NCBI GenBank assembly: GCA_018350325.1
Contig: JAEVLN010000001.1
Span: 237,501-301,500 of the forward strand
Direction: 5' to 3'
DNA length: 64,000 nt
From: Globodera rostochiensis
Lineage: Eukaryota > Nematoda > Chromadorea > Rhabditida > Heteroderidae
Positions 46,126 through 58,100 of this stretch are shown in pieces. Numbering within the stretch: position 1 is the first letter of the stretch; every line of letters begins with the position of its first letter. The notes beneath the pieces are model-generated. The model saw only the letters and a program-made list of their open reading frames with translations. It searched no databases and had not been told where the DNA came from. Position numbers and translations under genes: made by a program.

Positions 46126-49100
46126 TCAATGTTCAAACGCGAAGCAAGTGATGTCATTCACTTTGTGTTCGCAGAATATTCTTGTGTTGGCCAAATAGGA
46201 GAAGTCCGCTTTAATTGAAATTTGATTTATAAAAAGACAAAATTTTTGGTTGTGACTTTCTTTTTGAAAGGAGTCAAAAGGGAATTTTTTTGGTTTGCAG
46301 AAAAGTTATTGTTTTTTTAGATATTCTTCCATACATGTACTGCAAATGACGTCGAAGGAAGTGTTAAACTGCTTCCGGGCTGTCTTTGCAATTGACCTTT
46401 TCGAGTTTGAGGTGCTCTCCACAATGTTCTGGAAGGACAAATGTTCCAACCGGTCTAATGCCCTCACTGATAAAAACCTCCTGCATTATCTTCTTCAACT
46501 CCTCATTGTTGCACTTGGCGTCCACCGGCACGTCTTTCGCCGCGCGTCTCTGCTTTTTGTATCCCCCCTTCTGCACTGACGCGGCTGGCGTCTCCTGACC
46601 CTCTGTAAAAATATAAGCCTTCTTTTCGCCTTTATTTCTTTTGTACCCTGCACATTGTTTGTCTCTGGCGCTGGTGCCGCTGCTTCCGCAGCCGCCGGTG
46701 CTGATGCTTCTTGGGCTGGTGCTGCCTCCTGCGGTTGTGCAGCAGTTCCGCTGCTCTCCTGTCCTCCTTGATAGCTTGGTGCAGCTGCTGGTTCAGGCGC
46801 TGCTGGGGCCGGCTGCTCTGTAGATGCTGGTTGTTCTGATGCTGGGCTTTCAGCTGCCGATTGTTCCGGCTGCGATGCTTCTGGTGCCGGAGGGGCTTGT
46901 CCTCCTGTGTATTGTGCTGCCGCTCCAGTCCCACTTTCGGCTGCGGGAGCGGCCGCTTCAGTCCCACTTTCGGCTGCCGGAGCAGCCGCTTCACTTCCGC
47001 TCTCGGCTGCCGGAGCAGCCGCTTCACTTCCGCTTTCTGCAGCTGGAGCAGCCGCTTCACTTCCGCTCTCGGCTGCCGGAGCAGCCGCTTCACTTCCGCT
47101 TTCTGCAGCCGGAGCAGCCGCTTCACTTCCGCTTTCTGCAGCTGGAGCAGCCGCTTCACTTCCGCTTTCTGCAGCTGGAGCAGCCGCTTCACTTCCGCTC
47201 TCGGCTGCCGGGGCGGCCGCTTCACCGGTTTCTGCAGCTGGAGCGGCGGCCTCTGCTGTTTCTTCTGTCGTTTAATCAGAATTATGTTTCGCACTTCTTT
47301 CTACAGTATTAACCAGTTGATTCTCCAGATGTAGCGGGTTGTGCCGCTCCTCCTTGTTGTTGGTAGTCCTGTCCTCCGGATGCCGTGCCGCCTGTGGGTG
47401 GTGGTGGTTGTGCGGGTTGTTGCCCTTCTTCAGCCGGAGGAGGGGGCTGTGGCGGCTGTTGACCACTGGCTTCCGTCTGGTGGGGCACCGGTTGCGGTGC
47501 AGCTAAATTCTCCATTACTCAAAACCTTTGTTTTCGATCCTTAATTCAAGCGAATCACCCCCACCCCCATCTTCCTTAATTTCCACAATGCATTTGATCT
47601 CCAGCGGAATGTGATGAAGAACCAGTTTTAACGTGAATTTGTTGCAGGATTTTTTAGGATTTGCTGATACAGACGCCGATTATCTTCCTTCTTGCGAATC
47701 GCAAAAACATTGCATAGGGTAATCAAATCCAGTCTCGTTGAAAAACTGGATTTAGCGCACAGTGAATGATCGAGGACAATGGAGCCCATTGATGAATGGG
47801 GCAGGTTCGGAGAGACGTTTTCCCACCTTGATAAGAAGAGTCCTGTGTTCCCTGGGGCGCTTCAGGCAACGGTTCAGGTTGTGCAGGCGCTGGTGTTGGC
47901 GGTTGGACGGCAGGTTGGACCTCGTGTTCACCTCCTCCTCCAGAAACTTGGTAACTCCCAGCAGCGCCTTCTCCGCAATTATTTCCGCCCTCACTGGCAC
48001 CTCCGCCCTCGCCCGCCGTTGGCTTAAGAGGAAAAATGATATTGAGTCGGATAATAAGGAATGGACTGAAGAATACCGAAGCATATTGGCCGCCTCCGCC
48101 TGATTCACCACCTCCTCCACATCCGCTTCCTTGGCTTGCAACAGCACTACCACCTCCACCACCTCCTCCAGAACACCCTCCACCTCCGGAACACCCACAG
48201 CCTCCTCCTCCACCTCCGGAACACCCACCGCCTCCTCCAGAACATCCTCCACCTCCGGAACACCCACAGCCTCCTCCTCCACCTCCGGAACACCCACCGC
48301 CTCCTCCAGAACATCCTCCACCTCCGGAACACCCACAGCCTCCTCCTCCACCTCCGGAACACCCACCGCCTCCTCCAGAACATCCTCCACCTCCGGAACA
48401 CCCACAGCCTCCTCCTCCACCTCCGGAACACCCACCGCCTCCTCCAGAACATCCTCCACCTCCGGAACACCCACCGCCTCCTCCAGAACATCCTCCACCT
48501 CCGGAACACCCACAGCCTCCTCCACCTCCGGAACACCCACAGCCTCCTCCTCCACCTCCGGAACACCCACCGCCTCCTCCAGAACACCCTCCACCTCCGG
48601 AACACTCACAGCCTCCTCCTCCACCTCCGGAACACCCACCGCCTCCTCCAGAACACCCTCCACTTCCGGAACACCCACAGCCTCCTCCTCCACCTCCGGA
48701 ACACCCACCGCCTCCTCCAGAACACCCTCCACTTCCGCAACAACCCCCTCCACAGCCGCCTCCACCTCCTGCAGGTACAACACCTTCACCGCCTCCTCCA
48801 CATCCTCCTCCACATGCGCATCCTCCACCGCCTCCTCCACATCCTCCACCGCCTCCTCCACATCCTCCACCGCCTCCTCCACACCCTCCACCGCCTCCAC
48901 CGCCTCCTCCACATCCACCTCCACATCCTCCCCCACCTCCGCCTCCCCCGCATCCACCACCTCCCCCTCCGGCACATCCTCCTCCACCACCGCCTCCGCC
49001 AGCACAATTAACAATTATAGCTCTACCGCCTCCGCCTCCACCTCCACCTCCACAGCATACAGGAGCGGGTGCTGGTGGACAGCTTAAAGTGTTATGAAAG

Positions 49101-49252
49101 CACATTAAAAAGTTTCTTATGACAGACCAACTGTTGCACCCGCCGCCGCCACCTCCAAGAGAGCCAAAAAGAAAAGCGTCAGAAACACTGAAGCTGATCA
49201 GAAGGCCGATCAGTATGATGCCACACCGTTGGCGATGCCTAACGAGAGACAT
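46126..49252 (-). CDS. Ground-like (GRL, hedgehog-related) secreted protein with giant Gly/Cys repeat
   Basis: Seven minus-strand exons: 48077-49252, 47827-48022, 47314-47502, 46647-47264, 46478-46602, 46341-46428 and 46126-46208; all phases fit, about 824 residues. Signal peptide GIILIGLLISFSVSDAFLFG, then Gly8, CNS and a very long Gly/Cys/Ser region with GGGGCSGGGGGCSGGGGG-type units. Next come Gln/Pro-rich exons, then about nine EAAAPAAESGS units. The C-terminal ground-like domain is spread over three exons: KCNNEELKKIMQE, SNSKRSIAKTARKQF, FDVICTDFSYLANTRIFCEH and NDITCFAFEH, stop TGA at 46126. This is the diagnostic CNS/NxEL...ICxxxFSYxxxTxxFC...TCxAF pattern. GRL proteins are secreted, mostly by epidermis and lining cells, and associate with cuticle or apical matrix. 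A possible extra 45-bp intron just after CNS would give CNSCCPPAPAP. The antisense Pro-rich frames are shadows. Confidence 0.88.
46930..47235 (-). repeat. 36-bp coding repeat EAAAPAAESGS in the GRL gene
   Basis: Nine tandem 36-bp units. They alternate between GCTCTCGGCTGCCGG-type and GCTTTCTGCAGCTGG-type sequence on the plus strand while the encoded peptide is unchanged, showing synonymous divergence. Confidence 0.9.
48140..49060 (-). repeat. Coding Gly/Cys/Ser minisatellite in the GRL gene
   Basis: Within exon 1 of the GRL gene. Units of about 60 bp on the minus strand (GGAGGAGGCGGTGGGTGTTC and neighbours) repeat the peptide GGCSGGGGGGCGCSGGGGCS about eleven times, grading into plain GGGGGGC units toward the 5' side. 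Units vary by in-frame deletions of 3-15 bp only, which is evidence of coding selection. Confidence 0.9.
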
Positions 49253-50782
49253 TCTTACGACGTTTATGATATGAGGATAAAATATATGATTGTGAAGATG
49301 TTGATCGCGTAATCTGACGGGAATGATTTGGTCAACGTTCGTTGTTATTCGGAGGGGATGACTAACTAAAAGCCGAGCGCAACTGGTCCACCCTTTTATT
49401 CCTTTGGGGGGGGGGGGGTTAATGATTGTGTTGAGGAAGAGGAAGAGAGAGAGCTTCAAGGTTTGGCTGTTGTTAGATGGATGGTCATGGCTGAAAGAGG
49501 CGGGCAGGAGTGGACGAAGATGTGACGATGCTGCAGGCATCGCGAGAGGGGAGACGGCTGGTAGGGCTTTTCCTCCTTCCCATCTCCGAAGGCGGCTTCT
49601 CTCCCCGTTCTGCACGTCCCTTCCCCTGATCCACCCGCCCAACGATCAGAACCTTTCTTCCTTCTCCATATTCTCTGGATTTTCTCGCAGAAATAAGCTC
49701 CTCTTTATCCCTTTCCTATTGCTCAATCACCTTTTTGTTGATATTTGCTTTATCCATTCTGAGACGAGCTTAAGTATTGCCGATTCCCCCCCCCCCTTTT
49801 CCGTTCCAATCAAGCCATGTCAATCCAAAATCTTTTTGGTCTGTGTTCGTTTTTTCATCGTTAATCATTCCCCCAAACTTCTCGTTTTGTTTCTTCTCTC
49901 ATTTTAGCACCTCCGGAACTTTCCTACCATTCACCTCTTCCTCCCTCCGCCAGCCTTCCCCTCTCCCCCCCCCCCCTCCCACCTCTCTTTTGCACTTTCC
50001 GTGACAATTGAACAGACAAATGCAAATTAACGCTGATGGCTATGGGAAGAATCGTCCCGCATTTTTGATGAATTGGTAGGCGGAATTGGTGCGTGCATCG
50101 CTGCCTGCAGGAGCCGGATCTCGAGTGGACTTCGGGGCGGCGGGGGCGGGGGGACGACGCAGCAACAGCAGGAGATGATGATGGCGATTGTGATGTGATG
50201 GTGATGAATAGGATAGAGTTAATGCTGATCTTGTCAATTGGTGAGCGGATGAATTTGCGCAATAATGGAACAGGAAAGGGCTGGGCATATGGAACAGAGG
50301 GGGGGGGGGGGGGGGGTGACACTTACGCATTTGTCTTTGATTGTACTGTATCTTTTGTTTTAAGCAGCTTGATATTAAATCATTTGGGCTCCAAAATAAT
50401 GGAAAATTGATAGGGGCCGGTCATTTTTCTTCCTAATTAATCCCTCCAAAATAAATGTTTAACCATTCCCGAAAAGGTAATCACCAATCGCTCTCAAAGC
50501 GCGAAGTCTGTCTGGGCGTTTTTCTCCGCTTCCTTTCTTCCGATCACTCATCCAGTTTGGCTTGGGGAATCGCAACAAATGAAAGCTCAAATCAATTCAA
50601 TTCCACGCCGACTCACGCATTTTTTTTGTTGATGGAATGGAACGCTATTTAAAGAAAGAATGCGCGAATGGATGATGATTTGATGGGACATAGGGATCAA
50701 TGGATTAGGGGGGGGGGAATTCCGTTAAGACATTTTAGAGGTTTTTGGAAAAGCTAAGAGCTTGTTGCCTGCTGGTCAGCCT
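49253..50782. other. Intergenic, no supported gene
   Basis: Upstream region of the GRL gene and 3' flank of the NPA gene. Poly-G or poly-C tracts at 49407-49418, 49787-49797, 49966-49978, 50299-50317 and 50709-50718. Nothing recognisable. Confidence 0.5.
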
Positions 50783-53700
50783 TTAGATATTTTCCGTCTC
50801 CTCCAGCAACAACTTCTTGCACACCGCTCCGAACTCTTTGGCTTCCATTTTCTTCTCCTCCTCCTGAACCGCGCCCACCATTTCGTTGGCCTTTGCCTCC
50901 AACTCCGTCCTGCTCATGCCGTCCTCCCTCAGCTGCTTCAGTTGGTTGGCGTTTTCATTGCCCACCACATGCGCCAACAGTTCCCGGCACCTGTTCGAGT
51001 TGGGGTTGGAGTTGAATCCCTTCCCGAAGTTCTGCCACCCCTCAAACGCCAGCCAACCCACCCGTTCCTCAGATGCTCCCGTGCTTTTGTCTTCTGCTCG
51101 CCCTGCAACTGCCCGAACCACTCCATCACTTTCTGCTGCATTTCCGTCCGTCCTTTGCCTGACCCTTTCATTCCCTTCAGTTTCTCCCGTTGATGTTCAC
51201 TCAACCAGCTCAGATACGACTTGAACAGTTCCTCCAACGAATGTTCAGCGTGCCCCGCCGACCGTCGACGTCGTTCCTTTGAATAAATAAAGAAATTACT
51301 TCCATTTTAAAGAAGCTTCACAATCATTGTGAAGATACGGCGACATGACATTATCGTTAGTTGACCTTTCATTATGTTCGGACAAAAACTGACTTTGAGG
51401 ATGGACTCGCAGCCTCTTTGGAGAATCCCTCTGGCGGTTGCTTTCACTTCTTCCGGGGACACATCGTAAAATTCGTGGATGCGTTCATGCAATTCGTGGT
51501 CCTCGTGGCCACGGTCGCGCAATCGCTTCAGCGTCTGATCGTGTAAACGTTTCAATCTTTTGGATCAACAGCAGAGATTTTTCTGACCGACCTGCTTTTG
51601 CTTTCGGTTCAGCCAGCTGTTGTGGTGACTGAGGTGTTCTCCTTCCATGTCGTAAGCTTCTTCCGTGCGCCCCTCGTCCTCATCTTCGAGCTGAACCTCG
51701 CCTTCATCCTCCTTCGGACGATTCTTTTGCTGCACATTATGATGTCTTCCGTGCCAACTTCGTCGCCTCCTTGCGCCTGATTCTCCTTTCACGCCGAATA
51801 ACTTTGCACAAATTCCCCGGTATTCGGTGGCCAACTCCTTCTTCTTCGCGTCGGTCACCTCTTCGATCCATGCATTGATCTGGTCACCGATCTTCGCTAC
51901 ATCCGTGCCGGACTCCTTCATCTCCTTGATCTTGTTGGACTTTTCTTCTCCGAGTACCATCTTGATCAGCTCCCGACACCCGCCCTTCAAAAGCTCGGTC
52001 GCCCTTTCCCGCACGTCGCCAGCAGTCGCGTCGTACCACTCGATCACTTTTTGCTTCAATTCCGATCGGCTCTTCCCAGTCTCTTTCATTCTTCCGAGTT
52101 CATCTTTCTGATCATCCGTCAGCCAAGCCAAATGCGTCTTGAAGTAATCCTCCACTCTGTGGTGTCCTTCATGGCTACCATGTTGGTGCTGATGATCCCT
52201 TCTCTTTCTGGACGATTTCACGCCGAATAACTTTGCACAAATTCCCCGGTATTCGGTGGCCAACTCCTTCTTCTTCGCGTCGGTCACCTCTTCGATCCAT
52301 GCATTGATCTGGTCACCGATCTTCGCTACATCCGTGCCGGACTCCTTCATCTCCTTGATCTTGTTGGACTTTTCTTCTCCGAGTACCATCTTGATCAGCT
52401 CCCGACACCCGCCCTTCAAAAGCTCGGTCGCCCTTTCCCGCACGTCGCCAGCAGTCGCGTCGTACCACTCGATCACTTTTTGCTTCAATTCCGATCGGCT
52501 CTTCCCAGTCTCTTTCATTCTTCCGAGTTCATCTTTCTGATCATCCGTCAGCCAAGCCAAATGCGTCTTGAAGTAATCCTCCACTCTGTGGTGTCCTTCA
52601 TGGCTACCATGTTGGTGCTGATGATCCCTTCTCTTTCTGGACGATTTCACGCCGAATAACTTTGCACAAATTCCCCGGTATTCGGTGGCCAACTCCTTCT
52701 TCTTCGCGTCGGTCACCTCTTCGATCCATGCATTGATCTGGTCACCGATCTTCGCTACATCCGTGCCGGACTCCTTCATCTCCTTGATCTTGTTGGACTT
52801 TTCTTCTCCGAGTACCATCTTGATCAGCTCCCGACACCCGCCCTTCAAAAGCTCGGTCGCCCTTTCCCGCACGTCGCCAGCAGTCGCGTCGTACCACTCG
52901 ATCACTTTTTGCTTCAATTCCGATCGGCTCTTCCCAGTCTCTTTCATTCTTCCGAGTTCATCCTTCTGATCATCCGTCAGCCAAGCCAAATGCGTCTTGA
53001 AGTAATCCTCCACTCTGTGGTCCCCGTGCTGATGGTCTCTGCGTCGTCTGTGAATCTAAAAAGCAATTGTTCTTTTTATTGGATTTACGGGGGGGGGGGA
53101 TTCTTTTACTCACCCATCTTTTCCCGTGATGGTGGTGGTGTTCGTCTCCAGTTTGTGCTGACCTTCCCTCCTCCCCGTCCATCTTCCCGTCGTACCAGAC
53201 ATGTTCGCAGAATCCCAACCGCTTCTCCACTTGCTCTCGACGCTCCTCGCCCAGTCGTCCCAGCAACTCTTTGACCTTCTCCCTGCACGCTTCGTGGTTC
53301 CGGTGGTGCATTTGTTTTAGCGCATTTCGTTCATCCTCCGACGCCACGTCGTCCAGCCATCCGTAACAGTCCACGATGAGTTTTTCGGTTGCGCCCTTTT
53401 TCGCTTCGCCTTCCAAATTATCATAAAAGCCCCGCAATTTCTTCATACGCTCCTCATTATCCTCAGCGGAAGTCAACTAAAGCGTAAAGGCGGTTTAACA
53501 GACTTTAATCCCTCCGGTGGATTACCTCACTTAGCTGGTCATCAGTTAGCCATCCGGTGTTCAGCCCCCCTAAATCCTCCTCCGCGTTGATGGACGAGGA
53601 GGACGCATCGTCCGCCTCTCGCACGTCACGTCGGACATTGTGCGAACTGTGCAAAAGGGAGATGAACTTGCGCTAATGAGAGGAAACTCACTCTTTAACG

Positions 53701-53810
53701 GCACTAAACAGAGAGAACTGATGGCCAGAGGCAGTGGCCAAGGGCGGGAGGGTGAGGAGGACGATGAGAAGAAGAGGACAATGAATAGAGAAAGCCTTTT
53801 TGGAAGACAT
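50783..53810 (-). CDS. npa-1: Nematode polyprotein allergen (NPA), lipid-binding, seven exons
   Basis: Secreted precursor cleaved into about 15 kDa helical units that carry fatty acids and retinol (ABA-1/DVA-1 family). Exons (minus): 53692-53810, 53526-53646, 53114-53476, 51592-53055, 51394-51534, 51062-51276 and 50783-50990; all phases fit, 876 residues. Signal peptide CPLLLIVLLTLPPLATASG. Six repeats: a diverged first unit (GWLTDDQ, LEGEAKKGATEKL), three almost identical 143-residue units (HLAWLTDDQKDELGRMKE, ATELLKGGCRELIKMVLGEE, GICAKLFGV), a half unit (SWLNRKQKQ, EFYDVSPEEVK, RGCESILK) and a last unit (YLSWLSEHQREKLKGMK, CRELLAHVVG, FGAVCKKLL). Basic processing sites RRRR, SRKRR and RRRR separate units, with His-rich linkers after them. 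The conserved Trp and the Cys pair of each full unit are present. Start: first ATG before the signal peptide. Confidence 0.95.
51779..53065 (-). repeat. Three 429-bp near-identical coding units in the NPA gene
   Basis: Period is exactly 429 bp (for example GCCAACTCCTTCTTCTTCGC at about 51829, 52258 and 52687). The copies are almost base-identical. One difference I see is CATCCTTCTGATC near 52960 versus CATCTTTCTGATC near 52101 and 52530; linkers differ at the outer ends. Confidence 0.95.
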
Positions 53811-55111
53811 CTGAAAGCTACGGCAATTTGCATCAATCGGGGAGGGGGGGGGGGGGATTTGATGGCACTGTTTGTGCAACTTGGCCGGGCTTATAGACTA
53901 GACTCAATGTCCGGGCCAAAAGCACAGTTTGAGTGAGTGATAAGTGCGACTGGTGAACGATCGGTGGGTTGGGCGAGGGGGAGAGGGGGGGGGGGACTTT
54001 TTTGTTCTGTTTACTTCGGCCGGGATTGGTTGGTTGGGTGGGTGGGGTGGGAATTGGGTTGGGAAGGGAAGGGAGTGAGATTAGATAAGGAGGGGGACGG
54101 ACGACGGGCAATGGAGGGGGGGGGGGGGAGGGAGGGGGGGGGGGGGAGGGGGGGGGGGGGAGGGGGGGGGGGGGGAGGGGGGGGGGGGTATCAAAAGCCA
54201 AACAAATCGTACTTATGTTTGGCTGGATCGGAAAAGGGTGGCGGGTGGGGGGAAATTGGCGACTAACAAATAAATACGCTGACATTGCCAATAATAAATA
54301 GACAGGCACTCAATTCACAAATCAGTGGCCTAATTTGTAAGTGATGGCTTCACTTCACTTGACTTTAGCCTCTTGCTGCGGTGGTCGCTGTTTATGAAAG
54401 CGTTCAACAAATGATCCCGACTTGGTCCGTTTTTGACATTCAATCCGACAGAGTTTTTTTGCACCTTTTGATTAATTGATTGATGACAAATTGATTGATT
54501 GATGACAAATTGATTGATTGATGACAAATTGATTGATTGATGACAAATTGATTGATTGATGACAAATTGATTGATTGATGATAAATTGATTGATTGATTA
54601 ATTTCTTTGTTTTGTTTTTTGACCCCTCACAAAATCGAACAAATGAAAACGCGGATGGGCAAGTGAATTAATTGTTCAATGGTCGATGACTTCGGTTCAA
54701 TTCGGCGGTTATCGTCACTTTCGCTGTTGTCTGGGATATGTCCCGCTGTTTCCTTCCTTTCTGATCATTCTTTACGATCAGAAAATATGCCCCCCCCGAT
54801 CACTCCCTCCCCTCCCCCATTATTCCAATGTCAAAACAATTATTCATTAATACGAATTGAATGAATAATGACGATAAGATGGAAGGGACGGAGAGAAAGG
54901 AATTGTAGCGGTGATCAATTGGGGGGGGGGGGGCATCGCAATGCATTTAAACTGCTGAGTTCGATGGTTCGATGGTGCTCATTCGAAACAGAAACACGCA
55001 AATGGTGTAAAGCAAGGAACAAATTAAGAGGCTGCGGATCGATTATTGTGCGAGACAAAGTGCCAATGCCATTCTTCGATTAACTGACCCCCTCCCCCTC
55101 TGAAAGTGCAA
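53811..55111. other. Divergent intergenic with poly-G tract and GATT repeat
   Basis: Shared upstream region of the NPA (-) and beta-galactosidase (+) genes. Poly-G-rich block at 54113-54190. A 21-bp repeat TTGATTGATTGATGACAAA occurs about six times at 54470-54600. No gene seen. Confidence 0.6.
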
Positions 55112-58100
55112 ATGCTTTGCCAAACTGTCCGCCCCCTGTCGACTGTCACCGTTGCCCTCCTCCCCCTTCTTCTCCTTCTCCTCCATTGCCTCCCCATCCA
55201 TGGCACGGAGACAGAACGAAGCCGCTCCTTCCAGGTCGATTACGCTCGCAACGTTTTTCTGAAGGACGGGTTGCCGTTTCGCTACATATCCGGCGAGATC
55301 CATTACTTTCGGATAAGTTTATTTATTGAGAATTGGTGATGGGTTCTGATGGCCACTTTTTTGCACATTCATCCGTCCCTGTGGGAGGACCGACTTCGCC
55401 GGGTCCGCGCCGCGGGACTCAACGCGGTTCAGTTGTACATCCCGTGGAGCTTTCACGAGCAAAAAGTGGGCAGGTAAACTACCGCATTCTTTTTGAGATA
55501 TGCCACCATCCCAAGCACAAAGTCCGATGTTCATCGGCAAGTCCGTGCCGTATTGATTATGCCCCCGGATAGACTCAACCCGGCAAGTCTGTGCCGTATT
55601 GATTATGCCCCCCCCGGATAGACTCAACCCGGCAAGTCTGTGCCGTATTGATTATGCCCCCCCGGATAGACTCAACCCGGCAAGTCTGTGCCGTATTGAT
55701 TATGCCCCCCCCGGATAGACTCAACCCGGCAAGTCTGTGCCGTATTGATTATGCCCCCCCGGATAGACTCAACCCGGCAAGTCTATGCCGTATTGATTAT
55801 GCCCCCCCGGATAGACTCAACCCGGCAAGTCTGTGCCGTATTGATTATGCCCCCCCGGATAGACTCAACCCGGCAAGTCTGTGCCGTATTGATTATGCCC
55901 CCCCGGATAGACTCAACCCGGCAAGTCTGTGCCGTATTGATTATGCCCCCCCCCGGATAGACTCAACCCGGCAAGTCTGTGCCGTATTGATTATGCCCCC
56001 CCGGATAGACTCAACCCGGCAAGTCTGGCACGTATTGATTATGCCCCCCCCGGATAGACTCAACCCGGCAAGTCTGTGCCGTATTGATTATGCCCCCCCG
56101 GATAGACTCAACCCGGCAAGTCTGTGCCGTATTGATTATGCCCCCCCCGGATAGACTCACCCGGCAAGTCTGTGCCGTATTGATTATGCCCCCCCCGATA
56201 GACTAGACTCAACCCGGCAAGTCTGTGCCGTATTGATTATGCCCCCCCCGGATAGACTCAACCCGGCAAGTCTGTGCCGTATTGATTATGCCCCCGGATA
56301 GACTCAACCTGGCAAGTCTGTGCCGTATTGATTATGCCACCGGATAGACTCAACCTGGCAAGTCTGTGCCGTATTGATTATGCCCCCCCGGATAGACTCA
56401 ACCTGGCAAGTCTGTGCCGTATTGATTATGCCACCGGATAGACTCAACCTGGCAAGTCTGTGCCGTATTGATTATGCCCCCCCGGATAGATTCAACTTCG
56501 ATGGCGGCCGGAATATTTCTCGCTTTATACGCATGGCTCAGCAAAATGAGCTGTTTGTTCTGATCAGAATGGGCCCGTATGTTTGCGCGGAGTTGGACTT
56601 TGGGGGATTTCCGTGGTGGCTGACCAAAGACCAGACTGACATTTCCCTCAGAACATCCGACAAAAGGTAAATTCTCTGTCTGAGTAAAGCAATCGCCTCG
56701 AAACCTTTGCTTTTGCCGCCTTCTCCTTTCTCAGATATTTTGGCCACGTCCGCCGGTGGTTCTCCGCTCTTTTGCCTATTCTTAGACCGCTCCTCTACAA
56801 AAATGGGGGTCCAATTTTGATGGTGCAAATCGAAAATGAGTACGGAAGTGTCTCTCCATGCGACCACAATTACATGCGATGGCTTCGTGACTCTGTCCGC
56901 GAATCACTCGGGGACGATGTCGTGCTGTACACCAGTGGGAAATTCAAATTATTTACTTTTTTTGTCCATGTCCCGAGCTTTAAAGCGGACGGCCCCAGCG
57001 AAAAAATGCTTCGCTGCGGTTCCATTGACGGCACTTTCGCGACCGTCGATTTTGGCATTCAACCAACCGAAGAAAGCGTGAAAGAATTATTCGAATTACA
57101 GCGAAATTGGTCGAGAGGAGGTCATAAAGAGAGATCGATTGGACTTCAGAGGCCGAGACTGAGAATAGAGTCTTAGTCTCGACTCTCGACCAAATCTTCA
57201 CCACCTTTACTCTTTCTAAAGGCCCTTCCGTCAATTCCGAGTTCTACACTACGTGGTTTTCGATGTGGGGTGACAAATCGATGGTTCGCCAACAAATCGA
57301 ACCAGTTCTGCAGACGATGGATTTTATGTGGGCACAAAATGCCTCGTTCAGCTTGTACATGATACACGGCGGCACAAGTTTTGGCTTTTGGAATGGAAGA
57401 GAGTCAAATGGGCCGGTTGGTGGGCGGGGGGGGGAGGGGGGACTGATTGGATGATCATGCTTTTGAGGTGATCACATCGTACGATTATGCCGCGCCCATC
57501 GGAGAGGCAGGTCAGATCACTTCCCTCTACAAAGCCATAAGAAATTGGATCGGTGCAAGAAAGAATTGGCCCAACCCGCCATTGCCATTGCCCGGGAACA
57601 GGACGTTCGTCGTTCAGCATTCCCAGCATTTAGCAACTATCCCTTCCCCCTCCCCCCAGGGGAGTTTCCATCCAGAATGTGTTCGGTGTCAAATTGGCCG
57701 ACTTCATCGCTCTAACAAATTCGAGCTCCAATGCCTCGGAAAATCGGTGCATTCACTCCGCCGATGGGCCCCTGAATTTCGAGGCGTTTCATCAAGACTA
57801 TGGATTTGTATGGTACAGCGCATTTCTCGAGGTGAACGGCAAAGTGCTCGAACTCCCCGAACTTCGTGACCACGCATATGTTTTTCTGGATGGAAAATTT
57901 CAGGCAAAAGACTAACAAATCGTTCAGCAAAGCTTTAAAAATAATTTCAGGGCAATTTGAGTGTCGGCGACAAAACGGGAGGAAAAACGAAATTGGGACT
58001 GAAAGGAGAGGCCATAAAAGGGCAGAAAATTGACATTTTGGGTAAGCATAAGCAGCGGCTACAGGCCATTTCTATTACGTTAAGTGGAAAACATTGGCCG

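Noticed and set aside
48036..49097. 353-codon Pro-rich plus-strand protein (PPPPEHP units)
   Set aside because: Antisense of the Gly/Cys exon of the ground-like gene, which has signal peptide, splice sites and a domain.
51827..52969. Three identical 94-codon plus-strand ORFs
   Set aside because: Antisense shadows of the triplicated NPA units.
55313..55366. U12-type (minor spliceosome) intron
   Set aside because: The donor ATAAGT is not the U12 consensus, no U12 branch motif is seen, and nematodes studied lack the minor spliceosome.
55648..56154. Repeat protein in the beta-galactosidase gene
   Set aside because: Intronic minisatellite; exons 2 and 3 join in phase around it and rebuild the conserved GH35 sequence.
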